From an uncultured candidate division Zixibacteria bacterium (GTDB lineage Bacteria; Zixibacteria; MSB-5A5; SM1-73): a DNA stretch of 64,000 nt. Below are positions 62,561 through 64,000 of the stretch, one piece after another (positions within the stretch are counted from its first letter, which is position 1; each line of letters begins with the position of its first letter). The notes below the pieces were generated by a model that worked only from the letters and a program-made list of their open reading frames with translations, was not told where the DNA came from and did not search any database. The translations under genes were made by a program, and so were the position numbers. The stretch is taken from the NCBI GenBank assembly GCA_903908285.1, contig CAIVRH010000046.1, positions 1-64,000 of the forward strand. Reading direction: 5' to 3'.

Positions 62561-63286
62561 TTATTTCATTTCCAGATCCGTCTGGTTGCTCCGGCACAGC
62601 CGGACGATTTTAAACGAATGCCGGTGAATCTCACAAGGACCCATGGCTTTCAATGCCTCAATGTGAGTTCTGGTGCCATAACCTTTATTCTCCGCAAAAC
62701 AGAACTCCGGATATTTTTCATGGTATTGAAGCATGATCCGGTCCCGGGTAACTTTGGCTATAATGGAAGCTGCCGCTATGGTAAGGCTTAAGGAATCCCC
62801 TTTGACTACCGCCATTTGAGGCAAAGGTAAATTCGGGATTTTCTGGTTGCCATCTACCAGGATGAAATCCGGCGGATCTTTAAGTTTACTGACTGCCTTC
62901 CACATAGCAGTAAGGGAGGCGTTCAGTATGTTGATTCTATCGATATCCTTCTCCCCCACTATCCCGATTCCCACCTCCAGGGCATTTTCTCTGATCAGCT
63001 CGAACATTTCTTCCCTTTTGGCGGGAGTCAGTTTTTTCGAGTCATCGACTCCGGACAAGCGTTCGGCTTCAAACCGGGTACCGTTTATCGATGAGGGAAA
63101 GACCACGCAGGCTGCCACCACCGGTCCGGCTAAAGGACCTCTTCCTACCTCATCCGTTCCTGCCACCATTTTAAAACCCCGCTCCCAGAGTTTACGTTCC
63201 AGCTCCAGCCCGCAGGTTTTGTGTTTACCGCTGATATCGCTGGCTCCCGACAAAAGGTCCATCTTCTCTCTTCCCGTAGATTTCAT
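62561..63286 (-). CDS. rnhB: Ribonuclease HII
   Basis: A 241-residue enzyme that cuts the RNA strand of RNA-DNA hybrids and single ribonucleotides in DNA. The acidic site is seen in AGTDEVGRGPLAGPVVAACV (D, E), in DFILVDGNQKIPNLP (D), and in the later GDSLSLTIAAASIIAKVTRD (D). The C-terminal YGTRTHIEALKAMGPCEIHR is typical. The N-terminal 40 residues before the core are extra, and an internal Met at residue 9 is an alternative start. It is followed by yraN and preceded by rmlD. Confidence 0.95.
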   Translation of the reverse strand: MKSTGREKMDLLSGASDISGKHKTCGLELERKLWERGFKMVAGTDEVGRGPLAGPVVAACVVFPSSINGTRFEAERLSGVDDSKKLTPAKREEMFELIRENALEVGIGIVGEKDIDRINILNASLTAMWKAVSKLKDPPDFILVDGNQKIPNLPLPQMAVVKGDSLSLTIAAASIIAKVTRDRIMLQYHEKYPEFCFAENKGYGTRTHIEALKAMGPCEIHRHSFKIVRLCRSNQTDLEMK

Positions 63287-63313
63287 GCAGCCGTTCCCTC
63301 TATCCTTAAGACT

Positions 63314-64000
63314 CTATACCCGCTCCTTAGTCTCCATCCCCTTTTTCACCTGCTCCAATCCCTCTTCCACATTTAACAGCTTGGTCCGGAGAATTTTTCG
63401 CACCTTATCTGTTTTCAGACCGCCCCAATGGGGTCTGGCGGCTTTCTGTTCCAAGAATTCCGTCTGGATTGGGGAAATCAACGAAGGGTCGAAGTTGAAT
63501 TTATCCGCCACTTTGATAGCAAAATCGTATCGGGAAAGGTATTCGGCACCGCCGATGTGATAAATTCCGGATAGATTTTTCTCCGCCATTTCCAATAGGC
63601 ATAAGGAGAGATTATCCGCTAAAGTGGGGTTATTAAACTGGTCGTTTACGATTTTGATATTCTTGCCGCTGGAAAAATTCTCCAAAAGCCAAAGCAGGAA
63701 ATTTTTCTTGACATTCTTGCCGGTTCCATAAAGCACATTCGTCCGCACGATGAGATAATCTATGCCGCTTTGTTTTATCGTCTCTTCGCTCTCCAGCTTG
63801 GTCTCCCCGTAAAAACTTACCGGACCGGGAGGATCATCCTCTGAATAAGGACCGTTCTCCCCGTCGAAGATATAATCCGTGGAGAGCTGGATTAATTTGA
63901 TTTTCTTCTCCCGGCAGATTCTTACCAGATTTTCCACCGCCCCGACATTTACCACCCAGGCTTCTTTTTTGTGGGTCTCACAACCATCCACATCGGTATA
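63314..64000 (-). CDS. rmlD: dTDP-4-dehydrorhamnose reductase RmlD, C-terminal part, cut by window edge
   Basis: The frame enters from beyond 64000 (it reads YTDVDGCETHKKEAWVVN at the edge), so the N-terminal Rossmann glycine motif is missing only because of the window. The family is clear from STDYIFDGENGPYSEDD, SFYGETKLESEE (the Y-x3-K catalytic pair), LIVRTNVLYG, NDQFNNPTLA and GIYHIGGAEYLSRYDFA, and RPHWGGLKTDKVRKIL near the end. It reduces dTDP-4-keto-L-rhamnose using NAD(P)H, the last step to dTDP-rhamnose for surface glycans. The start codon is outside the window. Confidence 0.9.
   Translation of the reverse strand, partial: YTDVDGCETHKKEAWVVNVGAVENLVRICREKKIKLIQLSTDYIFDGENGPYSEDDPPGPVSFYGETKLESEETIKQSGIDYLIVRTNVLYGTGKNVKKNFLLWLLENFSSGKNIKIVNDQFNNPTLADNLSLCLLEMAEKNLSGIYHIGGAEYLSRYDFAIKVADKFNFDPSLISPIQTEFLEQKAARPHWGGLKTDKVRKILRTKLLNVEEGLEQVKKGMETKERV

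Overview
The window looks like a chromosomal segment of an uncultured bacterium of the FCB superphylum. Candidate phylum Zixibacteria or a close relative is my best guess. The grounds are many secreted proteins ending in a nearly identical type I dockerin module (two copies of G-D-x-x-x-D-G-x-v-D-v-G-D-V-V-Y-L-I-N-Y-L-F), a PorV/PorQ-type outer-membrane protein next to a giant secreted protein with a FlgD-like C-terminal domain, and gingipain-type (C25) peptidases. This is inference from protein style; no rRNA gene is present and no search was possible. No tRNA, rRNA, CRISPR array or intact insertion sequence was seen.

Layout. 1-2565: the 5' part of a C25 peptidase and a membrane HD-GYP-like protein, both on the minus strand. 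2947-15418: six plus-strand secreted proteins, all with C-terminal dockerins (MXAN_6640-type metalloprotease, SBBP beta-propeller, beta-lactamase-like serine hydrolase, two tandem paralogues, and a 1288-residue C25-like multidomain protein). 15754-19191: a Big_5 lipoprotein, a decayed dockerin remnant and a MATE exporter. 19324-27322: a branched-chain amino-acid (LIV-type) ABC transporter operon. It is interrupted by a small ORF, an unknown membrane protein and a B12-binding radical SAM enzyme, and again by a four-helix-bundle cassette between livH and livM. 27604-36497: a beta-propeller protein, a SerK/SbnI-like protein behind a candidate sigma-54 promoter, a second Big_5 lipoprotein, dnaJ, prmA, rsmE and a diguanylate cyclase. 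36516-38889: a block bounded by two copies of a double-hairpin repeat and carrying one lipoprotein gene of different base composition. 39020-43371: a UbiA-family prenyltransferase, a DUF362 protein, a cysteine hydrolase, and an exosortase with its partner membrane protein. 44142-46905: a small secreted protein and a TPR-AAA+ sigma-54 activator. 47585-61359: a PorV/PorQ protein, a 2866-residue giant surface protein with a long 5' leader, and a BNR-repeat dockerin protein. 61813-64000: a small membrane protein, yraN, rnhB and a partial rmlD.

The window is dominated by export and surface display. Three display routes leave traces: dockerin tails (seven intact, one decayed, with no recognisable cohesin), a PorV/FlgD-type C-terminal domain pair suggestive of type IX secretion, and an exosortase with no recognisable substrate. 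Second-messenger signalling (GGDEF, HD-GYP-like) and a sigma-54 activator with a matching candidate promoter give the regulatory layer. Eleven sigma-70-type promoters can be read by eye. Most have a -10 of TATATT or TATACT and a -35 beginning TTG. Several dispersed repeat families fill the spacers.
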